From Armigeres subalbatus (taxonomy: Eukaryota; Arthropoda; Insecta; Diptera; Culicidae), in the NCBI RefSeq assembly GCF_024139115.2, contig NC_085140.1, positions 30,739,806 to 30,803,805 of the forward strand: a stretch of DNA of 64,000 bases. The letters run 5' to 3'. This document shows positions 45,257 through 55,767 of the stretch, in pieces. The position numbers and the translations under genes were made by a program. Every line of letters starts with the position of its first letter. Within the stretch, counting starts at the first letter, position 1. Below the pieces are notes generated by a model. The model did not search any database. It was not told the origin of the DNA and worked only from the letters and a program-made list of their open reading frames with translations.

Positions 45257-47825
45257 CCCTAAGCCAGCGGTTCTCAACCTGGGGTACATGTACCCCTCGG
45301 GGTACCTTCGCTGACCCTAGGGGGTACCTTGGATAAAAATGCCTAATGGCGGACGTATTACAATTCCAATCAAAACTCATTGATAAAGTTTTAATAATTG
45401 TGAATTTTCTATTTCAAAAATTCATAATGTACATAATATGCAATGCGATCAATAAATCAAAGCCAATTGAATCCTGCCTTCCACTTCGGTGGCTTCGTTG
45501 CTAAAGGATTAGAAGCATCATTCTACGCTTCTTGGAAGCCTTCTTCCAAGCAGCTCGAAGGCCTCCTTTCAAGAGGCTTGGAAGCCTCCTAAGCACTTCA
45601 AAAGCCTCCTTTCAAGTGGTTAGGTTGCCTCCTTTCAAGAGGCTCGTAATTTCCCTTTCAAGAGGCTCGTAAGCCTCCATTGAAGAGGCTCCTTTCAAGA
45701 AGCTTGTAAGCCTTTTTTCAAGAAGCTCGGAATTCTTCTTTCAAGAGGCTCGGAAGCCTCCTTTCAAAAGGCTCGAAAGCCTCCTTTCAAGAGGCTGTGA
45801 ACCCTCTTCCCAAGAGGCTCGGATTGCTCCTTTCAAGAGTCACGGAAGCCTCTTTTCAAGCGGATAGGTTGCCTCCTTTCAAGACTTGCGTACGCCTCCT
45901 TTTAAGAAGCTCGGAAGCCTGCTTTCAAGAGGCTCTGAAGTCTAGTTTCAAGTGGTTCAGAAGCCTCATTTGAAGTGGCTCGGAAGCCTCGTTTCAAGAA
46001 GCTCGGAATTCTTATTTCAAGAGGCTCGAAAGCCACCTTTCAAGAGGCTCGAAAGCCACCTTTCAAGGGGCTCGGAAGCCTCCTTTCAAGAGGCTCGGAA
46101 GCCTCCTTTCAAGAGGTTCGGAAGTCTTTTTTTGAAGTGGTTAGGTGGCCTCCTTTCAAGAGGCTTGCAAGCCTTCTTTGAAGAGTCTGGCAAGCCTCCT
46201 TTTAAGAAGCTCGGAAGCCTCCTTTTAAGAAGCTCGGAAGCCTCCTTTCAAGAGGCTCGGAAGTCTACTTACAAGAGGCTCAGAATCCCCTTTTCAAGAG
46301 GTTCGGAAGCCTCTTTTTAAGTGGTTAGGTGGACTTCTTTCAAGAGACTCGTAAGCCTCCTTTTAAGAGGCTCGGAAGCCTGCTTTCAAGAGGCTCTGAA
46401 GTCTACTTTCAAGTGGTTCGGAAGCCTCCTTTCAAGTGGTTCGGAAGCCTCGCCTCAATAAGCTCGTAATCCTTCTTTCAAGAGGCTCGGAAGCCTCCTT
46501 TCAAAAGGCTCAGGCCTCCTTTCAAGAGACTCGGAAGCCTCGCTTCAAAAAGCTTGGAATGCTTCTTTCAAATGGCTTGGAAACCTTCATTCAAGAGGCT
46601 CGGAAATCTACTTTCAAGAGGCTCGGAAGTCTCTTTTCAAGAGGTTCGGAAGCCTTTTTTGAAGTGGTTAGGTGGCCTCCTTTCAAGAGGCTTGCAAGCC
46701 TCCATTCAAGAGTCTGGCAAGCCTCCTTTTAAGAAGCTCGGAAGCCTGCTTTCAAGAAGCTCGGAAGCCTCCTTTCAATAAGCTCGGAATGCTTCATTCA
46801 AGAGGCTTGGAAGCCTCCTTTCAAGAGTTTTAAAGTGGTTAGGTGGACTTCTTTCAAGAGACTCGTAAGCCTCCTTTTAAGAGGCTCGGAAGCCTGCTTT
46901 CAAGAGGCTCTGAAGTCTACTTTCAAGTGGTTCGGAAGCTTCCTTTCAAGTGGATCGGAAGCCTCGCCTCAATAAGCTCGGGATTCTTCTTTCAAGAGGC
47001 TCGAAAGCCTCCTTTCAAAAGGCTCGGAAGCCTCCTTTCAAGAGGCTTAAAAACCTCCTTTCAATAGGCTATGAACCCTCTTCCCAAGAGGCTCGGAAAG
47101 CTCCTTTCAAGAAGCTCCTTTCGGAAGCCTCTTTTCAAGTGGTTAGGTGGCCTTCTTTCAAGAGGCTCGGAAGCCTCCTTTTAAGAAACTCGGAAGCCTC
47201 CTAAAAAGTTTTTAAGCCTCCTTTCAAGAGGCTCGGAAGCCTCCTTTCAAAAGGCTCAAAAGCCTCCTTTCAAAAGGCTATGAACCCTCTTCCCAAGAGG
47301 CTCGGAAGCATCTTTTCAAGAGGTTCGGAAGCCTCTTTTCAAGTGGTTAGGTGGCCTCCTTTCAAGAGGCTCGCAAGCCTCCTTTTAAGAGGTTCGGAAG
47401 CCTGCTTTCAAGAGACTCGGAAGCCTGCTTCAAGAAGCTCGGAATGCTTTTTTCAAGAGGCTCGGAAGTCTACTTTCAAGTGGTTCGGAAGCCTCCTTTC
47501 AAGAGGCTCGGAAGCCTCGCTTCAAGAAGCTAGGAATTCTTCTTTCAAGAGGTTTGGAAGCATGAAAAAGCTCAGAAGCGTCCTTTCAAGAGGCTCAGAA
47601 GCGTCCCTTCAAGATGCAAAAGAAGCCTTCAGGAAACCGCATTCAAGAGGCTCTGAAGCCTCTTTACAAGAGGCTAAGAAGCCTTTTACCAAGAGGCGCG
47701 GAAGCCTACTTTAAAGGGATTCAAAAGCTCAAAAGAGCTCCCCTTCAAAACGCTCGGAAAAATTTTTTTTCAAGAGGATCGGAAGCCTACTTTCGAGAAA
47801 AGGGTTGAGAACCGCTACCCTAAGC
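45257..47825. mobile_element. hAT-like element carrying a giant 24-bp minisatellite
   Basis: The left end CAGCGGTTCTCAACC (45265) pairs with GGTTGAGAACCGCT(A) ending 47817. A perfect 8-bp duplication CCCTAAGC flanks it (45257-45264, 47818-47825). CAG(T/C)GGTTCTCAACC is a common hAT terminus. Between the left end and 45520 lies ordinary non-coding sequence with gggtacc palindromes; the rest is the array. No transposase. 2553 bp, very long for a non-autonomous hAT, because of the array. Confidence 0.93.
45520..47795. repeat. 24-bp tandem repeat array, each unit a potential hairpin (about 95 units)
   Basis: The unit is ggaagcctcctttcaagagg plus ctcg. Within each unit AGCCTC and GAGGCT are exact reverse complements with a 7-base loop (ctttcaa). 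Variants with gtggttaggtggcctc recur several times and suggest higher-order repeats. The unit count is an estimate from length/24. As 24 is divisible by 3, long Lys/Arg/Ser/Phe-rich frames stay open (up to 144 codons at 47280-47714); they are by-products. Confidence 0.93.
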
Positions 47826-48639
47826 GAACGGTCCTGAAACTTACCAAGACTGTGCGTGTCTTTACTCTCTTCACTATCCACCTTTACGTTGGCTGATTGA
47901 ACAATAACGCTTGCAAATTTACAACTTTCAGGGAGATCGAGATGGGCCTTTCATTAAACGATCTCGGATCGATATCACATGTGCACAAGGACGGGTGAAA
48001 AAAAGAGTAGTACTTACAGGCCTGTTAGATTTTGCGATCGACTTTGATGGCTATGGTTGATCAGCACCGCACACTGTTGGTAGATGATCGTTAGACGGTG
48101 GGCGTGGATGGAAAAACGGTTTTAAACAACGCACATGGCACGCACATGTTTCTACACTATCATATTACCTTTCCGATTAACTTTCACGGGAAACTAGCAC
48201 TTTGAAAGATTTTTAAATTAATTCTAATTCGCACTACCTCGGACACCGCGGATTCTGGCAGTCCTCTGTGGTCCTCAGATTTAAAGCCTCGAAATCGGAA
48301 AAACTTCAGTCCCGAATTGAATAAAGTGGATTACCATGTTCTTTTGAGTGAAAATACATCTCGCTTCCGCGGATTGCAACAGATCTTGTCATCCCATTCT
48401 CTCGCCAATTTCAAAGTATCGATTTTGACCTTCGGCATAAATCCGAACAGGTGACCTTCGGTTATTTCGCCGATAATTTAAAAATTTTAATCTCGCGATC
48501 GTTACGTACGTTACGTCGTGTCTCTCAGTTGCATACTTCCCAGGCGCATGTTCAATAAAGCTTTTATAAAAGTTCTCGCGATAAGACAGGGCGGCCTACG
48601 TTTGTACCTGTTACAAATTTCCGGGACTTGCGTAAAAAA
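47826..48639 (-). other. unassigned, non-repetitive stretch with two good minus-strand 5' splice sites
   Basis: On the minus strand, cct|gtaagtact (near 48017) and cttg|gtaagttt (near 47847) resemble splice donors. The sequence between and upstream is free of recognisable repeats. It could hold untranslated exons of a minus-strand gene; there is no coding frame to support it. Confidence 0.25.
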
Positions 48640-48855
48640 TGCTGGAGGAATTCCTGGAGCAATTCCCGAAGAGCTTCCTGGAGGAACTTCCAAAGGAATT
48701 CCTGGAGAAGCTTTCGAAGGAATTCCTGGAGGTACTTCAGGAGGAATTCCTGAAGAAACTTTCGTAGGCGTAGAGGACCTTCCGGAGGAATTTTCTGAGG
48801 ATCTGCCGAAGGAATTCCTGGAACTTCCTGAGGAATTATTGGAGGAGCTTCCATA
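48640..48855. repeat. minisatellite (ggaggaattcctggagaa)
   Basis: Tandem ggaggaattcctggagcaat, tcccgaagagcttcctggag and aaggaattcctggagg units. The array keeps a Gly/Pro/Glu-rich frame open on the plus strand and a Leu/Gln-rich frame on the minus strand; neither is a gene. Confidence 0.8.
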
Positions 48856-49029
48856 ACCAGTTTAAATTGATTTCCAGCAATCTTTCCTTTTCCATGTTGT
48901 TTCTTTGCAGTTCTCAGCTATTTAAAACAATGCAAATTTGAAAAAAATCACTTCATGCTAATCGTAAACAAATTTTTCCGTATCGATTAAAAATCGATTT
49001 TAGTGCATTCCACATTTGCCGTTCCATTA

Positions 49030-49440
49030 CCCTGTGAAAAAAATGAATCTCAGAATCAAGCGCGTTAAGCGACAGAATTTGATGAAATCAATAAACAGAT
49101 GATGTGTCTGCAAGTTGTACTCCCGGAATTTATCAAGGATTTGTCTCAAGGTAAACATTTGATCCGTCGTTGATCGGCCCTCACGAAAATCTGCCTGATA
49201 TTCGCCGACGAAGAACTCTTCAAGCGGTCTCAATCTGTTGAACAGAATACGGGACATAATTTTGTACGCCAAATTAAGGAGGGTTATTCCTCGGTAATTG
49301 GCGCACTCCATCCCGTCTGTGTCCTTTCTTAAAGAGAGGGAAAATGAGGCCGTCTAACCTGCTAGCAGGCAATTCCTCGTCTTCCCATATTTTCGACATA
49401 AAATGGTGCAGAACTTCATAAAGCTGCTGACTGTGTATAA
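49030..49440 (-). pseudogene. RTE-type reverse transcriptase fragment
   Basis: The minus strand encodes HHFMSKIWEDEELPASRLDG and LIFPLFKKG (about 49420-49330). A frameshift or short indel leads to ECANYRGITLLNLAYKIMSR (about 49311) and STTDQMFTLRQILDKF, YNLQTHHLFIDF (to about 49085). It is closely similar to the minus-strand RTE element at 15480-15250, here better preserved, but truncated at both ends. Confidence 0.88.
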
Positions 49441-49454
49441 GCTTCAGGGAAGCA

Positions 49455-49685
49455 ATTTCCTATAATGGACCCCCAGGGGACTACTATAGGGCAAATTCAG
49501 TCAGATTTTGATATGTTAAGTTCAACGAATAGCATCGTGTATTAGGGTGTTTTATGTATGTATCGATAAGGGAAGATGCAGAACTTGATATTAGATATCA
49601 CGCGATTTTAATATGTAGAATATTTCCACTTCATATGACAGGAATTGCAAAATTTATCTATTAGGGGGTCCACTATTGGGCATTT
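49455..49685. mobile_element. possible MITE with ATARTGGACCCCC ends
   Basis: ctataatggacccccagg near 49458 is inverted as gggggtccactattgg near 49665. About 220 bp between them, no coding capacity. No duplication found. Confidence 0.45.
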
Positions 49686-49877
49686 TACTCCAGTACTCGT
49701 TCCAGAATTCATTAGGGCCATGATCATTGGCCTGTATTGTATTCCTCCGGGAGACCACAAATCAGCAAGGCGCCAATTGGAAAGGCAGTGTGCTGTGGAA
49801 ATTACTCGATTCACATGTTCAGACATCAATGAACAGATTATCAATTCCAATTTTATCAGCTGGTAAAGCAGTTCTCC

Positions 49878-49976
49878 CACACTTCACAATCACGTCCTGG
49901 ACCGGACCGAGAATCGAACTCGCCATCTCCGGATTAGCAATCCTTCGCCTTTGCACACAAGGCTAACTGGAGACCC
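49878..49976 (-). mobile_element. SINE-2 fragment (tRNA-like head)
   Basis: Minus-strand head: gggtctccagttagccttgt, then gcaaaggcgaaggattgcta and B box gagttcgattctcgg. Same head as the SINE at 18698-18983; the tail half is missing. Confidence 0.8.
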
Positions 49977-52289
49977 GCAAACTTCCACGTTGCCCAATTC
50001 TCCCGCCGACCGGAAAATTATTCCATTCCCGGATAACTTAAAATTGTGTGCAAGCAATTCCAAGCAAGCAAGAACTTCCGCTTGATTCTGCTTGACCTCT
50101 GGTAGTCATTTTGATTCTTCAAAGTTTCAGCTTGAAAACTATGTAAAGAAAAAACTATTCAAACAAAGTCATGGCTTTCCTAGATCGTAACAGTAATGCA
50201 TTTTTGTTTATTACATTGCTAAGTTCTCTAAGTTCATGAAAGTATTTATATTATTGTGCTGATATAGACGCTATCACTCGAAATATGACATCCTAAATCA
50301 CGTGACGCTCGTATCCTTGAAAATTACACATTTTGTTAGTCACTACATTACAAGTGGATTGTGATTTCGTAAACAACACATCGCCAATTGAAACTGCCAC
50401 TCTTTTCGTCTAGTGATTGCTTGTTGATTCTGGACCGTAACGTTTCGGGTGCTGTTTTACAATCACGAATAAAAACTAAATAAACCGCCATTTTGAAAAG
50501 TTGCTCGTTTCCTAATTATGTTGGGCATATACACATCCTGTGTCGTCTCCAAAATCTAATCGCCGTGTAATTTGAACTGCCAAAACAGTAAAACATTGTA
50601 TAATCGTTTAGTTCTAGAAAGTTTTAACGAAATAAAAAAATGAATCAAACTAGGATATGGACAAAACTCGCAATTAATATTGAGCGCAAACCAATTTACG
50701 GGCAGAATGAATGGTCTTGTAATTGTATATCGGGAGGAATCAGTCACAGGAGTAATAGAACAAAATTCCGACACTTGTTAAATGAAATGGTTCCGATTTA
50801 GGAAACCATATCACGTTCCTCTTCCTTAATCGAATATGGTAGACAAAAAAATAAGACAGAGAAGGGTGAAGAACTGAATCAAAATCGTAAATCGTCATCC
50901 ACATGGAAAAATTGTACATACATTATTCTAAACATCTTAAATCAAATCCATCAGTAGATCATTTGAAGTTTTTTGTCTGGAATCATAAAAAACACAAAAC
51001 GGTTAAGTTTCCTCATTACTTTACGCCAATGTTTAGCTTTAGCTGAATTCCAGAGTAGTAAATTGTTCATTCTTCATATAGTTTAGAGATTCTACGATGA
51101 GAATAGCTTTTTCTATCACAATAATCCAAAACAGAAGCCAATCAAATAAAAAAATAGTAATAGCAAAGCACTTTCCAGAAAACCACAATTTACTAAACTA
51201 ATACTGTAAATCGCATAAAAATTGCATCCAAGAGTACAGCAAAGTGAGACGAGGAATCATAATGAAAAAGACTATGACAATAAAAGAATACTAGAGCAAG
51301 GATGACCATAGAAAACAAAAGTATCCGAGAAAAGAGCAAACCTTTATATTTAGAATCGAGGAATTTCGCATCTTGTACAATAGTTTTTAAGTTTTCAAGA
51401 CATTGAACTCTTTGCATTTTACGTTCTGTCTCTAATAGGATCTTGACGATGGTACGTATGCTTATTAACTCACCTTTTTGAATTGAAGATCGTCTAATTT
51501 ACTAACAGACATACGATAGAGAACATAATTCGATACAAATTGATCAGATAGAACCCAGAAAAGATGAGACAAACTGAAGCAAACTGATGATTATGCGAGA
51601 TAATTGAGAAAAAGTGAGAATAAAATAAATTGGAAGAGATGACTTATTTAGAAATCGTTGAAAATAAAATTAGAAACAAGTTGAGCTAAACGAAGGAGAG
51701 AATGAAAAAGAAATGCAACAAAACTGAAATTTATTAGAGACATGACAATTATTGACAAAGAAAACAAATTCAATACTTATTAAAACCAGTAATAAAATTA
51801 ATTGAAAAGAGAATGAAATCATCCATATCATTGAATTTGAAAAAAAACTCTCCGGTTTGTATTTCACTAAATCCGAAAGCAATTGTTTTAGAGGTTGATG
51901 CACTAATCTTCTCTACATAATTTGAATCTTCTTTTGAAAATATCTCCTGCGCTTCGAAAGATTGATAACTAATTTCACGAGTTTAGATCGAACTAGCTTC
52001 GTAAGCGGACGTTTTATCCGTAGATACGGCGTTTTCCTTTTCGGCCATTTAGGCCGGTTCTTCCACTCGCAGAGAGGTGAAATTGAACCGTAGTCTTGAG
52101 AGTTTCGGGACCAACCCCGGAAGCATAGTTTCCTAAAGCGAACGTTAATTTGCGCCCGTGCCCGTTTAGTGGTGCGTGCGGGTAAACATGGAGGTGGCTC
52201 GGGCCAACCCTTTCCACCTAAAGCTTCAATAATGGCAATATAACAAGCAGAATCGATGGATAATTTACCGGACACAGATTCCCGCGTAT
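49977..52289. other. 2.3 kb without a recognisable gene
   Basis: AT-rich. The minus-strand frame 51913-52275 (120 codons, Lys/Arg-rich at its C terminus) has no known domain. The part from about 52000 may already belong to the 5' region of the LINE that follows. Confidence 0.45.
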
Positions 52290-52666
52290 CATGAATTCAG
52301 ATAACACGCCCGGACCCCTGCAGGTCCTGCAAATGCAGAGAATAAACGGACCTCTCCGTTTTTGCTGCGCTGCTCCGTTGAAGCATTCCTTGGGGGATCA
52401 ATTGATAGCACCAGTAAAGAAAACCGCGGTGCTACCTTCAACCTGAAGATAAGTAACCAACTCGTTTAAGAGTATCAAACGTCGACTCTGTCGCCCTCCC
52501 CGACGATTACCTCCTTAGCCAGTTGTAGGGCCAAGGTCCAAGGATCAAGAAAAGGCTTCTCGATGCCAACATGGTCAACATCCCGACCATTGAATTGACG
52601 GTTTCCGGCACTGTCATCCCGGAGTTCATTAATTTTGGATGGTCAAGATGTACCAAAAGGCACTAT

Positions 52667-53190
52667 TAGGGGAGATGCGGTCAATATGCGCCCCCTAAGC
52701 TAATCACTTAATTTAATGGTGATTTTCTCCGAAAACATGTATTTTCGAAGTGTTTATCAATAATCTAACATATCAGTTATTATATGGTCCAAAAATTTAC
52801 ATGTAAAGCCTGCAATATTGCAACAAATCGATTTTATTCCAAAATTGAGAATTTCTATTCAAAATAAACGATGCTGGGCAATATGCGCCATTTAAAAATG
52901 ATAATCAAAATATTTCAGTATTTTTCACCAAAATATCCAGACTATTCGGCACAAGATTAGTGTCAACTCTATCCTTTCAGTTAGTCAATGTCTCAGACGA
53001 AAAGCAGAAATTGCGTTGGAATGAGCCAAAATAATGTTTTATTTTTTTAATTTCCAATACAGAACTTTTGACTGAGTTTTTTCGTTTGACTTCAGCTGCC
53101 TACGTTTTTGAGACAAAATTTGGGATATAAACCAAGAAAAGGGGGTGGCGCATTTTACCCAACCGGCGCATTTTATACATATCTCCCCTA
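52667..53190. mobile_element. TA-flanked MITE inside LINE ORF1 (520 bp)
   Basis: GGGGAGAT at 52669 pairs with ATCTCCCC ending 53188; TA on both sides (52667-52668, 53189-53190). Sub-terminal atgcgcc and ggcgcat words are inverted too (aatatgcgccccc near 52684; ggcgcattttatac near 53165). Removing it joins CTKRHY to YPNLIWCYKCW in frame. Confidence 0.88.
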
Positions 53191-53697
53191 TCCGAATCTG
53201 ATATGGTGTTACAAGTGCTGGAGATTCGGACACACCAAGCGATGCCCAATCAACGAACAAATCTGCGCCAAGTGCCAAGCCGTTGACGCCACAATGACAA
53301 CGGACGAGGCAAGCAACACTCCGACCAACCGCTCACGATGCTCCGAGCCACAGTTTTGCAACTTCTGCAAGACTAACGAGCACCCACAATCAAACAGAAA
53401 ATATCCGGAGTACCTCAAAGAGATAGAAATGCAAGCACGCAAGGATTTTGAGACCAGCTCTGGTGCAGGACAAGCAAGTACTTTCGCCAAGATCACCAGC
53501 GCCGGTGAAGTTCATGAAATCGACAAACTGAAAAAGATCATCGCCAAGCAGCAAAAAGAAAAGCTACAAGCTAACCAACCACGCCAATCCGGAGTAAGTA
53601 GCCAGCTCGATTCCATACAAAAAAAGGAACAATCGAAGATCTCGTCCACAAAATCTCCGAGCTTACCGAGATGATCAACAAGCTACAACAGGCAAAC

Positions 53698-53784
53698 CTC
53701 AAAAAGATAATTTTTTTTTTTTTTTGTGTCTTTATTATGAGACTTTCAGCCCGAGGCTGGCTCGTCTCCCTCAAAAAGATAATT
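53698..53784 (-). mobile_element. 57-bp 5'-truncated retrotransposon tail with poly(A)
   Basis: The 15-bp duplication CTCAAAAAGATAATT flanks it (53698-53712, 53770-53784). On the minus strand the insert reads gagacgagccagcctcgggc, then tgaaagtctcataataaaga and a run of A. It carries an AATAAA-type signal before the tail, so it is the extreme 3' end of a polyadenylated retrotransposon inserted by target-primed reverse transcription. Confidence 0.9.
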
Positions 53785-54479
53785 AAAAAGCTGCTAGCCA
53801 AACTCCCGCAAGTCAACCAGAATGCAGAAAAGAACAAGAAAATTATGAAGCACAGGCAAGAAGAGCAAATGATGAAGAAAAACAAAGGAAGAAAAGTAAA
53901 AGGGTTCAAGAAGAAGCGAAGAAGACCGAGGAAGAAGTGAACAAAATGTACGAAATCTTTAGCAATACTTCTGGCAGTTCGGACGTACAAATGCAGGAAC
54001 CTAAGAGGAACCGTGCCTCAAGGAACCAAAGACTCAAGGAAAGTAGTGACTCCACATCCGGCCTACCAAAGCCGAAACGTGGAGTTACACCAAAAGGAGC
54101 CAAGTTAGTCATTCACAGGCTTAGTTTCGCCTTCTGATTTCTACTGTTAACCTACAAGACCCTCCCTATTATTCCCTTCTATCACTACTCTACCAACAAT
54201 ACCAACAATAGAAATGTGCATGCTGAGCCTTACATAAGAGTACCAATTACTTAGATCACGGATACAAACCCTCCAACCACACACCAATCTAACATCTCCC
54301 GGTCCCATGTACAAGAAGATGGACATCAAGATGGGAATCCGGGTAGACAGGGCCCCGTTAGTGCGGGCACTACATCCCAACCGGAACTGGCGGACAACCC
54401 CTTTTTTTTGCCATATCGCCTTTCCCATCTCTGCCGACTGCGGGTATTTTCGAGAAACTACCATCACATCGGCTCCACT

Positions 54480-55750
54480 TTGTACACTTATTCGCTATCA
54501 TATAAGACTCTGTGTTGGCTGGGGTAGCCGTTCTAACAACGCCCGCGGTAACAGCGTCTTCAACGCGGCTACGGAAGCAGGCTTAATCGTACTTAACGAC
54601 GGCACTCCCACCTTCCGCCGAGGGTCTGTGGAGTCTGCCATCGATATCTCGTTAGCCTCGAGCTCGGTCGTCGGAAGGCTCCTCTGGACCACGGACGGTG
54701 ATCCCAGGGGATGCGACCCATCCTCGTGGCGCTTGACAACCTCACCCACCGAGATTTCCCAACGCCCGCGACTGGAGGTTGGTGATTTACCAACCAGCAA
54801 GCCAACTGGAGCAGTTTTCAGCAGGAGATGGAACGAGAACTACAGGAACAACCACCTACAATCCACGAACTCCTCAAAGCCATTCTCCGAGCCGCCACAA
54901 AAAACAATCCCAAAAACCAGCCCAAACCCCGGCCGCAAATCAGTTCAGTGGAGCAAAGATACCGTTAAACGTAGAAAGAAAGCGCTCCGCGCGTTCAAGA
55001 CGGCCAAGGAGAAATTGATCCCGGACGACCCAGCTCCAGCCAACATTCGGATGACATACCAAACGGCAAGGAACGAGTGCCGATAAACCATCCGTGAGGC
55101 AAATGAAAAGTTCTGACTGAAAAGAAACGACTGAATTCCTCAATGGTATTTCTAGCGAACAGTCAACCACCGAGCCACCGAGTCGACGGCAACATGCAAC
55201 GAGATCCAGCATTCGTGGCTGACGCTCTTACCGACTACTTCGGCCGATTATCTTCCTACCAAGAATACCCAGAAGACTTCCGAAGGAAACACCTCAAGCC
55301 CTCCTTAGCCGTGCGGTAAGACGCGCAGCTACAAAGCAAGACCATGCTGAGGGTGGCTGGGTTCGATTCCCGTTGCCGGTCTAGGCAATTTTCGGATTGG
55401 AAATTGTCTCGACTTCCCTGGGCATAAAAGTATCATCGTGTTAGCCTCATGATATACGAATGCAAAAATGGTAACTTGGCTTAGAAACCTCGCAGTTAAT
55501 AACTGTCGAAGTGCTTAATGAACACTAAGCTGTGAGGCGGCTCTGTCCCAGTGTGGGGATGTAATGCCAATAAGAAGAAGAAGAAGACCTCAAGCCCTCC
55601 GCCGAAATTCTCACCTTCCGAGTTCCCCCAGGTGACGAAGCAAGCCTTAACCAGCCTTCATCGCTTTTGGAACTCGAGTTTGCGTTGAGAAAGGGGAAGG
55701 GGAAATCCGCCGAACCCGACAACCTCGGATATCCGATGCTGAAGAACCTA
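54480..55750 (+). pseudogene. LINE ORF2: endonuclease C-terminus and start of RT
   Basis: VGWGSRSNNARGNSVFNAAT and EAGLIVLNDGTPTF, then VESAIDISLASSSVVGRLLW (54500-54690) match the late endonuclease motifs (the GSR…N and D-I-S-L-A-S blocks). The frame shifts several times. At 55205 VADALTDYFGRL and YPEDFRRKHLKPS meet the SINE, and AEILTFRVPPGDEASLNQ, ELEFALRKGKGKSAEPDNLG resumes after it; the last is the first conserved RT block (K-x-K-S-A-x-P-D). A 14-base C run (55753-55766) marks the break. Catalytic RT motifs are absent. Confidence 0.8.
55291..55600 (+). mobile_element. Feilai-like SINE, full length
   Basis: The tRNA-like head ccttagccgtgcggtaagac has an A box, then a B box gggttcgattcccg near 55360, body gcaattttcggattggaaat, tail taagaagaagaagaag. 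The 14-bp duplication ACCTCAAGCCCTCC is at 55291-55304 and 55587-55600 (the last bases shared with the SINE start). Transcribed in principle by RNA polymerase III from the internal boxes. Its insertion in the RT frame post-dates the LINE. Confidence 0.95.
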
Positions 55751-55767
55751 AGCCCCCCCCCCCCCCA

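Larger units (their letters stand above)
52500..54137 (+). pseudogene. LINE ORF1 (gag-like, CCHC zinc knuckles)
   Basis: Upstream of the MITE: MVNIPTIELTVSGTVIPEFI and INFGWSRCTKRHY (to 52668). After the MITE: YPNLIWCYKCWRFGHTKRCP, a CCHC knuckle (C-x2-C-x4-H-x4-C-like), then QICAKCQA and CNFCKTNEHPQSNRKYPEY, a second Cys-rich unit (about 53255-53410). A Lys/Glu-rich, probably coiled-coil tail follows (53470-53935), interrupted by the 57-bp retro-insert. ORF1 proteins of this group coat the element RNA. The frame is shifted near 53670 and again near 53937. Confidence 0.85.

Noticed and set aside
45952..47714. Open frames of 68-144 codons rich in Lys, Arg, Ser and Phe, resembling a repetitive basic protein
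   Set aside because: They follow exactly from the 24-bp period (a multiple of three). No start context, splice site or other coding sign; all three frames of the array stay partly open.
51913..52275. A 120-codon minus-strand frame with a basic C terminus
   Set aside because: No recognisable domain or transcript signal; it lies upstream of LINE ORF1 and is probably LINE 5' region in antisense.
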